Shown one piece after another: positions 22,593-34,046 of a stretch of DNA of 64,000 nucleotides. The notes beneath the pieces were generated by a model that had not been told where the DNA came from, did no database searches, and saw only the letters and a list, made by a program, of their open reading frames with translations. Made by a program: the position numbers and the translations under genes. This DNA comes from Nephrocerus scutellatus (taxonomy: Eukaryota > Arthropoda > Insecta > Diptera > Pipunculidae). The DNA is taken from NCBI GenBank assembly GCA_947095585.1, contig OX352761.1, positions 32,827,777 through 32,891,776 of the forward strand, in the 5' to 3' direction. Within the stretch, counting starts at the first letter, position 1, and the number at the start of each line of letters is the position of its first letter.

Positions 22593-23879
22593 TCAGGCTT
22601 TGTAATGATAACTCCTCACCGCACAGCAAAGGCACAATGAAAATCCAAGTCCTAAGATTTCAAGAAGTATTACAGCTGTTGTTAACCCAAAAAGAGTCGT
22701 CCAATTATCATAAATTAGTTGTATTAATTTGTCGACACAACCCTTAAATGGACAAAAAATATAAATGACAAATAAATTCAAATCAATCGTGTTAAATTGT
22801 ACCTGTTGGTATATCGATGCGTTTAGTGCTCCGCCAAATTTAATTTTTCGGGAAATTTCACAAACATTTTCGTTGACATCTTCTCTGCAGCAGGATTCTG
22901 GGATGTTATAAAATACATTTAAAGACGATATTGCTATATCGACAATGTCTCCACGATCCACATTGTTGTAACGGCTTGCCGCCCAATCGCCGGGTCCGTC
23001 GGCACCACAACATTTAAGCTGCATTTAAATACATTCTTTGAACATTTAACAGGCTATTTTATTATAATTACTTCTCACATTCTTTTGGATTGTGTCAAAC
23101 GTGACGGTCCGAGTACTGACTTGTCCATATTCCTCTTGAACTGAATATTTGACTGAAGCTCGTACGATGTCATCAAGTTTGTCTTTATTATGAAACGCCC
23201 ACGCACCAGCGGCAATTTGAGCAACCAACACAACCAATACAACACAGAAGAACTATGTCATAAAATGGAAATGGAAAATGTTACATGTACATTAAGAAGA
23301 ATAACTTGTAGCGACACATACTGAAACAAGCAAGCATTGCGACTCTTTGAGAACGCCACAGCATCCGAAGAATGCCCCAATTGTTATCATGCAGCCGATA
23401 CCCAAGAATATGTATAACGCAATATAATAATGATTATAGGACTGTGTCATGGAGAGAAAAAACGTCGGATCCGTCAGCATCCATATAGACGCTAGAACTA
23501 TGCTTAAACCAATAATCTGAAAGAAAGAAAGAAACATGAGTTCATACACAGTATTATGATGTCAGTGTTTATTTAAAGTGTACAACATTTCTGTTGTAGA
23601 ATTTTAAAATAGATTTTGACTAACACTTAATGCATTCAATTTTCAAACGTACGCGCATTATTTCTTAATTTTACACATTTTTTACTGCCAGCATTTCAAA
23701 ATACTATCTTCATTTCCAATCAAATTATTATCAATACATTTTTGTAATAATGTATTCATATCCACGCATTGCATTTGCATGCATTGTAATCCTCACAATG
23801 TTTACATACATACCCAAAATAGAATATTTAACAGCACCATAAGGTACTTTACACAAGAACAGCACCCATTGAGTCCCAT
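22593..23879 (-). CDS. Tetraspanin, five exons, complete (266 aa)
   Basis: Four-pass membrane organiser of the tetraspanin family. Exons on the minus strand are 23879-23814, 23516-23322, 23252-23079, 23018-22803 and 22742-22593 (stop). All introns are phase 0 with GT-AG ends, for example GTATGT after exon 1. The start MGLNGCCSCVKYLMVLL carries the usual cysteine/lysine juxtamembrane motif. Four hydrophobic segments lie at roughly residues 13-35, 50-80, 85-105 and 230-255. The large extracellular loop has CCG (148-150), PESCC (to 189), Cys198 and GC at 218-219, making the six-cysteine pattern. The short C-terminal tail ends HYKA. It resembles a Drosophila tetraspanin I recall as Tsp66E, but I am not sure enough to name it. 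No break is seen. Confidence 0.93.
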
Positions 23880-24720
23880 TTCAACAGCAATTGTATTTTC
23901 TTGCTAAATTATGGGATAATATTCAATAAATTGTGCGATATTTTACGTTTATTCTTTTTAAAATCTTAAAATGTATTATCCGCATTCAACGACAAAACAC
24001 CCCACCCAGCACTTTTCAATTTTCATACTAAAGCAAGTTAATCGATTAGATTATTTTTGATTGCACTATAGGCAACTTCACATTTACTTTATAAATGCAT
24101 AAACTACAAAATAAAGATATTCGATTACCGGTAATAAAAACATGTTTAGTACATGTGCATTTACGCATATTTAATTATAATAATAATTTTAATTTGTTGT
24201 AATAGTTTCTGAGAAAATGTTTACTTCTAAAATGTGATATCTATAACTGTTGGGCGATTGTAATTCAGTTATAGGTGCGTTTTTTTCTCAGACAACTTCT
24301 CCGCAACTTCTCAAAATATCGGGGAAAAAAGTTTTAATTTTAAAACTCTGTCAACTTATAATCAATGATTTGTCAACTACCTTTTTTTGTTGAAATCAAT
24401 TTAATTTTGTGACATAAAACTACGTGCAGTAATAAGTATACTAATAAATACATACAACTAGTAACAACAAACAAATATTAAAAAATTATGCTGTAAACAC
24501 ACCCAAATTTTAATTTTCCTCATTTGTCCGTTTTAATTATAGTCTTTCTGCTACAAAACCAAAGAATTTTTGCGGGCAGATAGCTATAGCAAGATGACTG
24601 AAAACATGTGTTTTAACCTTGAATGCTTTGGAATTATACAATTAAATTTTTTTTAACGATTTGGTAGAAATTATCACCAAAAACTTTGTAGTTGTACCAA
24701 CAATTCTCCGAGAATTCATT
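23880..24720. other. AT-rich upstream flank of tetraspanin
   Basis: It should hold the tetraspanin promoter and 5' UTR, but I cannot place a TATA box or initiator. No coding region or repeat is recognised. Confidence 0.35.
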
Positions 24721-24724
24721 CAAA

Positions 24725-25480
24725 ACATATTGTGTAATTTTTAAATTCTCTATATTAACTTTACGTGCCCGTGGCTGGCTGGTTGGCTGGCTGGCGGACA
24801 GGCACACCAAACCTTGTGATCAATTTTTTAATCCACTTCCTTAAGCCCGTTTTTTTTAAACTTTGCAGACTTGTGTATCTCTCATGACAACACTTTCAGT
24901 TGAAATTTGAGCCTCTCGGGCCTCGTGGTAGGGGGCTCCCATACAAATATTTTACAAAATTTACCCGATTTTCTTCAAATTTTTTACACATGTGTATCTC
25001 CGATGGGCAGCACTTTTGTAAAAATTTGGTAGTGATCGGGCCCTGCGGTCGGGCACACATACAAATTTTATAACAATAGTACCCGTTTTTCCTCAAATTT
25101 TTTACGTATGTCCGATGGAAACACTTTTTGTAAAAATTTTTGGCGTGATTGGACCCCGGTGTCCGAAGTCTCCAATAAAATTTTAAAAATTTACAAGATT
25201 TTCTTCAAATTTTATACATGGACAACGCTTTTTTAAAAATTTGGAAGTGGCCCAATGGCCGAGGGGATCCATATTAATTTTTCAAAATTAGTCCGATTTT
25301 CTTTAAATTTTTTACACGTGTGTATCTCCGATGGAAACACTTTAGTAAAAGTTTTGGAGTGATCAAGATAAGGAGTCTCCAATTTTTTTTTTTAAATGTT
25401 ACCAGCTTTTATTCAAACTTTGAACATTGTGTATCAATTAGAGAATTTACATGACATATTCAAATTTTTATGGTTGTTTT
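24725..25480 (+). repeat. ACACATGTGT-core repeat family, near-complete copy
   Basis: It starts AAATTCTCTATATTAAC, CGTGCCCGTGGCTGGCTGG and TTGTGATCAATTTTT, passes through several core units (ACACATGTGTATCTCCGATGG near 24988, and others near 24870, 25100 and 25320), and ends TTAGAGAATTTACATG with a TTTTTATGGTTG tail. GC-rich blocks (CGGGCCCTGCGGTCGGG) alternate with AT-rich ones. Confidence 0.7.
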
Positions 25481-25989
25481 TTATTTTGTTTGAATACAAA
25501 AATATCCAAGAAATACTCTTTGTCGATACATTTTAAAGATTGTTGTTGTTGCAGTTAATGAAAATCAATGGTAAATCACCCAAAATATCAAGATCTGTTA
25601 GAGGGGAACTCCGATCTACCGTAGATTGGTTTTTTGGTAAAAACGAAAATCTTGACAGCCAAAAAATCCATCGGCGCCAGATTTTTTGTAAAAAAAAAAC
25701 ACGACATAACATCATGCATGTAACCCTCCTGCATATTATATTTTAATATTTTCCGCAAGAGACGCTGGTTCTACTTTTACAATCGCCAAATTAGCTGTAT
25801 GTCAGGTTTAAAAGAAATAAAAATTAATCAGATTGATTAATTTGAATTAGAAATTACTTCATTAATTTGCCACCATTTTGCCATATTTCTGTACAAATCG
25901 ATCACACCACCCAAAAATGATAATTTGTTCTAAGGGAGCTCTCACAATGGAAAAACTTAATACTTAAGACTTAAAAGATTGTATGGATT

Positions 25990-27360
25990 TTCAACATAAC
26001 ATTACATAATATATCAAATTTTTAAAAAAAGCCCATGGGCACCACTCGGGTCTCAGGGCTGAAATTTTTACAAAAAGTGTTGTACATTGGAGATACACGT
26101 ATTGCGTATAAAATTCAAAGAAAATCGGGTTAATTTTTTTTAAAAATTTTGTATGGAGGCTCATGATCCCGGGCCCGGGGTCTCCAAAATTTTTACAAAA
26201 ATTGTTATCCATCGGAGATACACATGTATATAAAATTTGAAGAATATCGGGTTAATTATTTTAAAAATTTGTATGGTGCCTCATGGCCCCGGGGTCCTCA
26301 AAATTTCTACAAAAAGTGTTGTCCTTCGGATATACACATGTGTATAAAATATAAAGAAAATCTGATTAATTTTTTAAAAAAAATTCCATTTGTACGACCA
26401 AAATGTTTAGAAAAATTGTTGTTCGTCGGAGATACACATGTGTATAAAATTTTAAGAAAATCGGATTTATTTTTATTTTAAACTTGTATGAGGACCCACG
26501 GCCCCGGCGTCTATATAGGACCACATGACCACGGGGCCCAAGGTCTCCAAAAATTTTAAAAAGGTGTTGTCTATCGGACATACACATGTGTATAAAATAT
26601 GAAGAAAATCGGATTTATTTTTATTTTAAACTTGTAAGAGGACCCACGGCCCCGGCGTCTGTATAGGACCCCATGATCACGGGGCCCGGGGTCTCCAAAA
26701 TTTTTAGAAAAAGTGTTGTTCGTCGGAGATACTCATGTGTATAAAATTTTAAGAAAATCGGATTAATTTTTATTTTAAATTTGTATGAGGACCCACGACC
26801 CCGGCGTCTGTATAGTACCCCATGATCCCGGGGCCCCGAGGTCTCCAAAATTTTTGCAAAAAGTGTTGTCCATCGGAGATGCACATGTGTATAAAATTTG
26901 AAGAAAATCGGATTAATTTTTAAAAAAGTTTGTATAGGGCCCCACTACCACGTTCCGGGGCCCGGGGTCTCCAAAATTTTTATAAAAAGTGTTGTGCTTC
27001 GGGGATACACATGTATAAAAAATTTGAAGAAAATCGGGTAAATTTTGTAAAATATTTGTATGAAATAGTGATAGTCATTGGAGATATGTATGTGTTCAAA
27101 ATTTCAATGAAATAGGACTTTGAGAAGTGGGTTAAAGATTGATCGCAAAATTCCACGGCAAACAAACCCACAAATACACGGGCACGCGAAGTTAATATAA
27201 GCCGTATTTGCCGAAGAACAGCAACAATTGCACTGTCGAATTCCTTCTTTGGAATTGTGAAAACCTGCTGTTTGGCTTGTTTTGACTAGTTTTGACATTC
27301 GAATTCCGAACTCGCTCGGCAAATAAATGCAGCTATAGAGAATTTAAAAAGAGTGGTAAA
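25990..27360 (-). repeat. ACACATGTGT-core repeat family, long copy with tandem units
   Basis: The reverse-oriented copy has cores near 26098, 26217, 26331, 26433, 26581, 26730, 26880 and 27005. The four from 26433 to 26880 are spaced 148, 149 and 150 bp. Each unit contains AAAATTTGAAGAAAATCGG, GTATGAGGACCC, a GGGCCCGGGGTCTCC block and AAAAAGTGTTGTCC. The terminal part (GATCGCAAAATTCCACGGC to AGAGAATTTAAAAA) is interrupted by the MITE at 27200-27334. The 25490-25990 stretch is AT-rich without a gene. Confidence 0.75.
27200..27334. mobile_element. 135-bp MITE, copy 2
   Basis: It starts AGCCGTATTTGCCGAAGAAC and ends CTCGGCAAATAAATGCAGCT, with the same internal AACAATTGCACT...ATTCCTTCTTT and AAACCTGCT blocks as the copy at 4535-4673. 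Flanking ATA on both sides fits a 3-bp target duplication inside GTTAATATAGAGAATTT of the host repeat. Confidence 0.7.
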
Positions 27361-27667
27361 TCTTTAAAAATATAAAGATTTGTTAGACGCGATCTCCGAT
27401 CAAAAATTGGGTTGCACAGATTGGTTTTTTTAGGGAAAAAAACTTGATTGAAAAAAATAATTTCTCCCCCAATTATTTATCAATTCTGATCTCACCGCAC
27501 TAACTCCCGGTAACTTCCTAATCGGTAAACGACTGACAGCACCGATTGACACAAATGCTGAAAATACAAGAGTCAGCATTTTGGGGAGATCGTCGAGGGA
27601 ATATATAAATGAAATTGAACATAAAAGAGTACTCTTTCAAAAGGGGTGGGATGTGGGGAATTTTTTG

Positions 27668-27700
27668 CAAATGAAAGGTATTTTTATTACCTTTCATTTG
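27668..27700. repeat. Perfect 13-bp hairpin
   Basis: CAAATGAAAGGTA (27668-27680) and TACCTTTCATTTG (27688-27700) are exact reverse complements around a 7-base loop. It lies in an otherwise unassigned stretch (27360-28920), where I see no gene. Confidence 0.6.
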
Positions 27701-28929
27701 GCGCCAATTAACCCCCAAACCTTCTTCAAAGCACTTAGAAAAATTTATTGTTTCAACAAAAAAAAAAAACAAGGTGGTTTTCAAGGTCTATTCAATGGTG
27801 GCTTTCAGGGGTGTCCGATATCCATAACCCAATATCGTAGTTTAGCCACTCTCTGACTTCTTTTTTTTTTTTTGAAGAATGTTGCCGAATAAAGAGGATC
27901 TTCTTTTCCTTCTTCTAAGTCAGATGGCGCTGCATTCAGTTTACACTCGTAAAAGTTATAAAATATTTTATAAATATTTGATTATGTTTTATTTAGCAAC
28001 TGTAAATAATAAGTCAGCATTTAGCAACTGACTTAATCGAACGTGGCAATGACAACGTGGTTTAAATTTAAATTAAGTTGGTTTATGCTGGGAATAATAT
28101 GCCTCCTTATGCCAAAAACGATTGTGACATTGCGTAGATATTGAAAGTTGTTGCTCACAGAAAACTATAGATTGATTTTAGTTACATCATTTTAATAGAT
28201 GATTCAAATACCCAGTTTTGCTCGGCTGCCCCCAACTCCCTGCTACCTATCGGAAAACTTTTACGTTAGGAACAATTACTGCATCAACACAAACACGTTG
28301 CGACAGTTTCGGTTCAAAAGGATGGATAGTTTTTGAGTTTTGCGATGTCTAACGCACAGACAGACACAGAAATTTATATACATTTATATACATCGCCGAG
28401 TACAATTAAGTACTTGTATGTAGATTATAAAAAACTGCAACGTAACAATCTCCAAAAAATGTTATCTTTTGGCAAAAATATGATGACGGTTCCTTTCACT
28501 CATCAGTGAAGCAACTTAAAAAAAATGATACGATCAACGGCATGGATTTGTATAAAAGACTAATTTATACCGATCACATAGACGAAGTGATCCGCTGTGC
28601 TTCCATATAAATATCTTCAAAATTAACTTAAAGCAAAGAGTATAGAGATATCTCTATAGAGGAACGAAGTAGAACAAAATTATTATACAAAAATTAATGG
28701 GTTCCGCAATTTAAATGGCTTGTACATTCAGTTGTGTGAGTGCATTCTTAATTTCTGTTTTGTATCATATTATATGAAGAACTGGTTACGCACTCACGCT
28801 GCTTTAGAGCTTAATTCAACTCAAAATAAAGAATTTTAGTAGTACTTCTTACGTCGTTGTGTGCACGTCGCAGTAGCCGGTCGCTGTGGTTTTCACCACC
28901 AAATGGGCAATTTCACCACAGAATCGAAT

Positions 28930-30080
28930 CCGATCCGATTAGAGAATTTACAAGAAAAATTTAAATTTTTAAATTCTCTATATTACTCGTAACGGTTGGC
29001 TGTGGCTGGGTGGCCAGGGTCGAAAAGCTCCCTTATAAATTTTGTCAAAATGAACCCGATTTTATTAAACTTTGCATACATGTGTATCTCTGATGACAAC
29101 ACTTTCTATAAATATTTGGATGAGCTCGGCCCTCAGGGTCAAGAAGCTTCCATATATATTTCATAAAAATTAACCTATTTTTCTTAAAAAATCTGGTGAC
29201 AAAACTTTCTATATGAATTGAAAGTAATCGGGCACCAGGATCAAGGGGCTTTCATATAAATTACTTCAAAATTACCCCGGTTATATTTAAATTTCCAATT
29301 ACAGAATTTAAATGAAAAACTTATTTTTTATGTTTTTTTAATAACTATTAACATGGAAAAACACCTAGCAACTAGATATAAAAAAAAACAACCCATAAAA
29401 GTTAAAATTTTTTATGTAAATTCTCTAATAGGAGATACATATGTGTTTAAAATTTGAAGAAAATCGGGCTAATTTTTAAAAAATGTATATCGGCACCACT
29501 CGGGTCGGGCCCTGAGAGCCTGAAACTCCAAAGATTTTATAAAAGTTTTGTCCATCAGTGATACACATGTGTTGAAAATTTGAAGAAAATCGAGCTAATT
29601 TTTAAAAAATTTACTTGGGCACTCCTTGGGCCTCAAGGCTCAGGGATTTTAATTTACATGGGTACCCCTCATTCATAGGAGATACATATTAAACACTTAT
29701 GTATCTCATATTAGAGAATTTACATGAAAAATCTTAGTTTACATGGGCACCACTCGTGCCTCAGGGCCCGATCACTCCAAAAATTTAAAAAAAAGTTATT
29801 TCCATCGTAGATACACATGTGTCTAAAATTTGAAGAAGATCGGTTTAATTTTTAAACATTTATATGGACATGGGCAGACACCCCTCTTTCTGGGCACTCC
29901 TCGGCCGAGTCCCGAGGGGTCCCAAATTTTAATAGTTGTGTTGTCTCCGGAAATATACATGTGTGCAAAATTTCAATAAAATCGGGCTGTGGGAAGTGGG
30001 TAAAAAAATGATCGCAAGATTCCACGACAAACCGACCGGCCGACGTGGCACGGGTGAGTTAATATAGAGAATTTAAAAAT
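28930..30080. repeat. ACACATGTGT-core repeats, one forward and one reverse copy
   Basis: 28960-29330 is forward (TTAAATTCTCTATATTACTC, then ACATGTGTATCTCTGATGAC). 29385-30080 is reverse, starting AACAACCCATAAAAGTTAAA and ending GAGTTAATATAGAGAATTT, with cores near 29440, 29565, 29815 and 29950. Blocks and order match the other copies. Confidence 0.65.
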
Positions 30081-30185
30081 ACATATGTTATGCCACGGCT
30101 GTCGAAGACTGAAACACGAGGAAGAATTTATTATATTATTGTATTTCCAAATTGGAATTAAATATTTGGCAATTTTATTGTATAT

Positions 30186-30478
30186 GGTTGGCGCCGTGGC
30201 TCAGTGGTAAGTGCTTAGACTTCTGCGAAGGAGGTTCGAGGTTCCAATTCCAGAAAACACCAAAAGTATTTTTTGTCCTTCCACCTCTCGCGAATCTCTG
30301 ACAAACATCCGAGAGTAATAACTTGTCACGGAACACGTCTCAGTACGCTGTTCGGATTTTGCATTAAATTTTAGGTCCCTTCCATTTGTGTGCAAAAATA
30401 TATATGCACAACACAAATGGTCGCGAGAAGCCTAGGCCTTGGACCGCAATGGTCTGTCGCGCCAAACTATTATTATTG
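30186..30478 (+). mobile_element. tRNA-derived SINE
   Basis: The head GCGCCGTGGCTCAGTGGTAA (box A, TGGCTCAGTGG at 30197-30207) and GGTTCGAGGTTCC (box B, from 30233) are RNA polymerase III promoter boxes derived from a tRNA. A roughly 230-bp unrelated body follows and ends CTGTCGCGCCAAAC plus (ATT)n near 30477. The lack of a folded acceptor stem and the long body argue against a true tRNA gene. It would be mobilised by a LINE. Confidence 0.75.
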
Positions 30479-30489
30479 TACATGATCGA

Positions 30490-31925
30490 AAGAAATACGT
30501 AAGCCTATTGACGGTTGTAAAAGTAGAGTAAGCGCATCTTGCGGAAAATATTAAAATACATCCAATTTAAAACATGCAATGTGACAAAAATTAAAATAGT
30601 GATTTTTTTACCTTTGAATTTTGAAAGATCTTGTTTATTGGCTTTAAAATGTATCCGCCAGGCAGATTTCAACAATCACTCAAAGCAAAAAGGAGACAAG
30701 TGAACGCCGTTCTATCTGTGCTACTGTCAGAATTTTTCTACAATACAAGTGATATTGGTGTTCTGTGCAATTTTCTAGTGCGCTAATAGAATTTAACTAT
30801 TTATTATAACATACAATATGATTAGAAAAATAGCTTGAAGTGATTAATGCGTTCTAATTAATAATTTAAAAATTGTGTAAAATATTATTATACAGTAATA
30901 GTAGTGGTTTTGTGTGTTTTGTTCACACGTTAGAGCGTTCACACACGCTACCTAGGTTTAAAGCTCGGTCGGTAAGAGGCTTAAGTTGGAATGTTTTTAG
31001 TTTCTGTTTTTAATGCATTGGAAAGGTATATAATTTTCGTTAGAAATCTACAAAAAACGTAAATTAGATTGTAGATTTATTTATACAAATACAAACTGTA
31101 AAGAGTGATCAATAATAAAGACAGTGTCTGTCTATTCGTCTACCATGTAGAGGTAGACTCGTCCAATTAATATCAATTATCCGATGCATTTCGTCTGAAA
31201 GATGAAACTGTTGCTGGGTGTATACTTTTTCAAAAAAATTCATTACAGAATATAATCCCATCCATATGTGCATACATATATTGGGCTGAATTGAAGTATG
31301 TTGGTTCAGACCCCTCATCTGCGTGACTATGCCATCACAAGTAGTCCAATTTTAGCTGCTCACACTCCCATCTGGTCAGGGAGGGCTTCGAAGTTTTAAA
31401 TTTTTTTCCAAATTATAGCTTATTGTCGGTGGAGTTTAAAATAGGAGGGTGTTTTTTCCCCCTATCAATTTCATTCTTTGCTTTGGGTCTAATCGGACCG
31501 CTGTTCCCTGTGGAAGGCGCAAATTTTTCATATCGGAAGTACTACAGGGAAGTAGTGTATTGGCCAAGGGCTTTGAGGATACAGACTTTCATCGTCTATA
31601 AGTCCATATCTCAACGATAGCCGGCCGCCGGTTGATAAGTTGGGTTGTTGGTGGGCGACGAATGGCCGCTATATGCAGACTAGCCATAGCCAATATATTA
31701 TATTGCCTAGTTTGAATTATTTATGCCGCGTATCTTGTTGATATCTTGAATTCTGGAAATAAATATTCTAGAGATTGCTATTGATGTCAAGTTAAGCCAA
31801 TACTAAATCAAAGCAGTATTTGATTGGCGGAAAACTCTACTAATGTTGAGTTCTGGTTTTAAAAAAAATCTAATTTTGGGTTACTCGAGAAAACTGGATA
31901 TTTTGTAGAGAGAAAGACAAAAAAA
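30490..31925. other. Intergenic region without recognised gene
   Basis: The only short frame I find worth noting is 30649-30786 on the plus strand (45 codons, starting MYPPGRFQQSLKAK); it matches nothing I know. The rest is AT-rich and unassigned. Confidence 0.3.
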
Positions 31926-31929
31926 GATT

Positions 31930-32670
31930 TTAATTTTTAAATTCTCTATATTATCTTCGCGTTATCGTGTGTTTGTGGATTTGTGTGTCGTGGAATCTTG
32001 CGTTCAATTTTTAACCCACTTCCCAAGGCCCGATTTTATTGAAATTTTGCACACATGTGTATTTCCGGTGACAATACTTTCTATTAAAATTTAAGGCCTC
32101 TCGGGCCATGGGGTCGGGGGGCTCCCATACAATTTTTTTTTAATTGTCAATTTTAAACGCACTTCCTAAAGCCCGATTTTCCTGAAATTGTGTACACATG
32201 TGTATTTCCGGTGACAATACTTTCTTTTAAAATTTGGAAGTGATCGGGCCTCGTCTTCGTGGGGCTCCCATACAAATAAAATAAAATAAAATAAAAATTA
32301 CCCGATTTTTTAATATTCAAATTTTACACACATGTGTATACCCAATAAACAATACTTTTTTTTGGTAGTGATCGGGCCCCAGGTTCTGCCGCAAGGCCCT
32401 TATACATTTTTTTAATACCGTCGCACTTCAACGACTGTGTGCGGTCGAATCGATTATGAACATTCCATTTCATCTTTAAGTAATATGTATGAATTTTGTT
32501 TACTAATGTCTCTTTCCAATTGCACAAACCGTATCCGAAACCATACCCATTGGTTAGCTTTCAAAGTGACAGAGTTTTCGAGGTGTTCAAGTTTGAATAC
32601 TTGCACACATGTATCTGCGATTAGAGAACTTACATGAAAAATTTCAATTTTTATGGGTTTTTTTTTGCTG
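31930..32670 (+). repeat. ACACATGTGT-core repeat family, copy
   Basis: It begins TTTTTAAATTCTCTATATTA and CTTGCGTTCAATTTTTAACC, has cores near 32052, 32194 and 32330 (ACACATGTGTATACCC), and ends GATTAGAGAACTTACATG with TTTTTATGGG. It includes a short (AAAAT)n run near 32277-32296. Confidence 0.7.
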
Positions 32671-32839
32671 CTATGTTACCTGTCTCTCTTACGTCGATTG
32701 TTTATAAATTTTGCATTCTGATGGCTATTTTGGTCGCAAAATGAGGCATGAGTCTGTTGTATACGTACGAGGTTAATAGCATATAGTGTATAGTGTTTTT
32801 TCTTTATTTGGCTTAGTGTACATACTTTTAATGACAGCT

Positions 32840-33500
32840 TGTAATGCATGAAGCATGATTTACATTTGTGGCGTGCGAGAAAAAATGAGCAGGACGGCTG
32901 TTAATATGAGATTGTAATTAGCCAGACGAGAGAAGTAGTATATTTTTCAATGTTTTCATAATGCTAACATTTCCCATGTTACTATAAAATAACTATAACA
33001 TTCGCGTAGTGTCAATCTCTTCTGGTTAACCACAATTTCAATTTAACTATAGTCGGCCCGCTCACTTTGTCTCGCACGCCTCAAATGTTAATTTTGCATA
33101 ATGCTTCATTTACATTTGCGTGCGAGAAAACATGACCATGACGGCTCTTAAATTGAAATTGTAGTTAGCCAGACGAGAGAAGATATATATTTTTTAATGT
33201 TACCATAATGCTATATATATACATTCTCCATTAAAGTGGATTTAGACTATAGCCATGCGAGAAAAAATTAGCGGCCCGACCATAGTTAAATTGAAGTTGT
33301 GTTAAGCCAGAAGAGATTGGCACTACACGAATGTTATAGTTATTTTATAGTAACATTTGAAATGTTGTCTATAGCATAACGCTTGATTTACATTTGTAGT
33401 GTGCGAGAAAAAATGAGCAGGACAGTTGTTAAAGTGAAATTGTAGTTAGCCACACGAGAGATGTAGTATATTTTTCAATGTTACTAGAATGTTAATAGAA
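32840..33500. repeat. Foldback repeat cluster with three direct units
   Basis: A unit TTTACATTTG...GTGCGAGAAAA...GTTAGCCAGACGAGAGAAG recurs at about 32858-32960, 33108-33215 and 33383-33490. Between the units, 32980-33085 (ATTCGCGTAGTGTCAATCTC) is the reverse complement of 33250-33355 (AGAGATTGGCACTACACGAA). The whole resembles nested foldback MITEs. No protein is encoded. 33500-34046 upstream of ASK1 has no recognised feature apart from its probable 5' leader. Confidence 0.65.
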
Positions 33501-34046
33501 AATTGTCGATGCGAGCGTATCGGTTCTCTCTTGCCTAATGCAGGAGGCTACTCACATGCTAAGTGGAATGTGTGTCCAAAAGATAAGAAGCAAAACAAAA
33601 TGACAAGCATTCGTCACTAACCACTAAACACACACAATTTACCACAACTATTATCTTGCGGTAATTTTTGCTCATGCTTCAAACCTCATTTAGCGACCAA
33701 AATCTGTCCTCTGGATGTATAATTTTTTTTGTTTTTTGTCCCGGAAGAACGTAGAAAATCTGTGTACATAAATATTTTTCGATGTACATCAATTTGCTTG
33801 GCCTAAAAGAGCTCGACGTAAACGTAACTTGTAGTTAAATTTTGTAGAATTCAAGTTATAGAAACCATTTATGAGCTGTTAGACCTTCATGAACCCTTTA
33901 TTTAATAATAACTAACAACTAATATCTACCTAATAATCTACTTAAAAACTAGTTTCTTTATTCTTCTCCTAAGGTCCAGTTCATGCGAATGAAAAGTAAC
34001 GGATTTCTTTAAAAAAATTATAATAACGACCTCTGGTTAAATAAAC

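Noticed and set aside
24980..25330. CRISPR-like array from regularly spaced palindromic cores
   Set aside because: Spacing varies, the spacers are themselves repeated, and this is a eukaryotic genome.
25990..27115. Small proteins encoded by the core repeats
   Set aside because: The frames arise from repeated units with similar translations in many copies, lack initiation context and are broken in most copies.
30186..30260. A functional tRNA gene
   Set aside because: Boxes A and B are present, but the acceptor stem does not pair and the sequence runs into a long SINE body.
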